NCBI GenBank assembly: GCA_036788295.1
Contig: DAIQNR010000021.1
Span: forward strand, 5,788-69,787
DNA length: 64,000 nt
DNA from: JAHQVK01 sp036788295
GTDB taxonomy: Bacteria > Myxococcota > Kuafuiibacteriia > Kuafuiibacteriales > Kuafuiibacteriaceae
Direction of reading: 5' to 3'
Positions within the stretch are counted from its first letter, which is position 1. Each line of letters starts with the position of its first letter. Below, one piece after another: positions 63,513 through 64,000 of the stretch. Below the pieces are notes generated by a model. That model was not told where the DNA came from. It saw only the letters and a list, made by a program, of their open reading frames with translations, and searched no databases. Made by a program: the position numbers and the translations under genes.

Positions 63513-64000
63513 CACGCAAGAAGGGGAGGGGCCACTCGACGTATGCGCTATCGGGACCCGTCTTGCCGTATCGAGCCATATGTGTAGTGTTGCTCCGTGG
63601 AGACGACGACCGAAATCTCGGGCTTGCTGACGCTCCCCTTAGTTTGGCGAGGAGGGACGGGCGCACGCGCTCGTCGAGGAGGGTCTTCGGAGGGTCCTCG
63701 AAGGGCGCCCACGGTCGACCGCCTACCCTCTTTCGGGCCGAAGCGTTGGTGTCCCGGTCGGCGCACCTGGTAGCCCGGTTCGTCGAGGACGTCGCTGTTG
63801 CCGAGGCCAAGCAGAAGAGGACGGTCCCGAGGCGACGACGCCGAACCAGGGTCGAAGGTGGCTCGGGCAGCGGTGCGCCCGCTCATCTCCCGGAGGTCCA
63901 TCGCGAAGCCTCGGCTCTCGCGGTCGGCGCGGCCCCCGCGGAGCTGGCCGCAGGACTTGGAGGACGCCCGCTACCTCGAAGACGAGGATGACGGTTGAGG
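63513..64000. other. Unassigned, probably decayed sequence
   Basis: Several frames are open, with mixed third-position bias that shifts between frames, e.g. a + frame ending WPQDLEDARYLEDEDDG just before 63998 and another ending at 63991. I see no complete gene, ribosome site or known motif. It looks like an eroded gene region cut by the window edge. Confidence 0.4.

Noticed and set aside
63513..64000. Complete gene at the right edge
   Set aside because: Open frames exist on both strands but codon bias shifts between frames and no start, ribosome site or motif supports any of them.

Overview
This is a G+C-rich bacterial scaffold, by eye around 70% G+C with strong G/C third-position bias. It most likely comes from a myxobacterium-like member of the Myxococcota. 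Supporting signs are a MYXO-CTERM-like C-terminal anchor on a cell-wall amidase, an OmpA protein with thrombospondin type-3 repeats, two Hanks-type Ser/Thr kinases, many lipoproteins and long alanine/arginine-rich proteins. A run of 100 Ns (19849-19948) shows it is a draft scaffold, possibly a metagenome bin. I see no rRNA, tRNA, CRISPR array, complete insertion sequence or prophage.

Region 1 (1-16922) is the most interesting part: a divergent locus that looks built to use beta-1,3-glucan (laminarin). Leftward run a ROK-family repressor, a GH16 laminarinase lipoprotein and a very large repeat lipoprotein cut by the window edge. Rightward, nearly every gene overlaps or abuts the next: GH1 beta-glucosidase, a clan-A glycosidase fused to what looks like an outer-membrane beta-barrel, two small lipoproteins, a 1,129-aa phosphorylase of the beta-1,3-oligoglucan type, a GPH-family sugar symporter and a GH17 endo-glucanase. 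The intergenic region has inverted and direct repeats over promoter-like sequence, consistent with ROK control of both directions. The model is surface cleavage by GH16, GH17 and the barrel glycosidase, import, then hydrolysis (GH1) or phosphorolysis.

Region 2 (16897-31127): a leftward MYXO-CTERM amidase, then the assembly gap with flanking 42-bp palindromic repeats and a duplicated recB 3' end, then a leftward STAS-recC-recB operon with recD absent from the place it would be expected. Rightward follow an initiating sugar transferase, a left-handed beta-helix protein, a TlpA-like thioredoxin and an orphan protein.

Region 3 (31261-42174): a NarL/LuxR regulator, UDP-glucose pyrophosphorylase, a 1,005-aa protein with two nucleotidyltransferase-like motifs, a YfiH/LACC1 enzyme, a c-type cytochrome lipoprotein, QueD, a HAD phosphatase with an altered motif I, and TrkA/TrkH. 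TrkH is followed by a degenerate AAA-like coiled-coil protein and an MscS-like channel (42250-45974), suggesting an osmotic/ion unit.

Region 4 (46063-64000): PepN, a radical-SAM-like protein without its iron-sulfur motif, a Ser/Thr kinase, a MazG-like pyrophosphohydrolase, a peptidoglycan-binding/transpeptidase-like protein, MiaB, a cNMP-binding protein, a Xer recombinase, the TSP3-OmpA protein, a second Ser/Thr kinase, an outer-membrane-type protein and a hybrid histidine kinase. The window ends in decayed sequence holding an internally deleted copy of the ompA 3' end.
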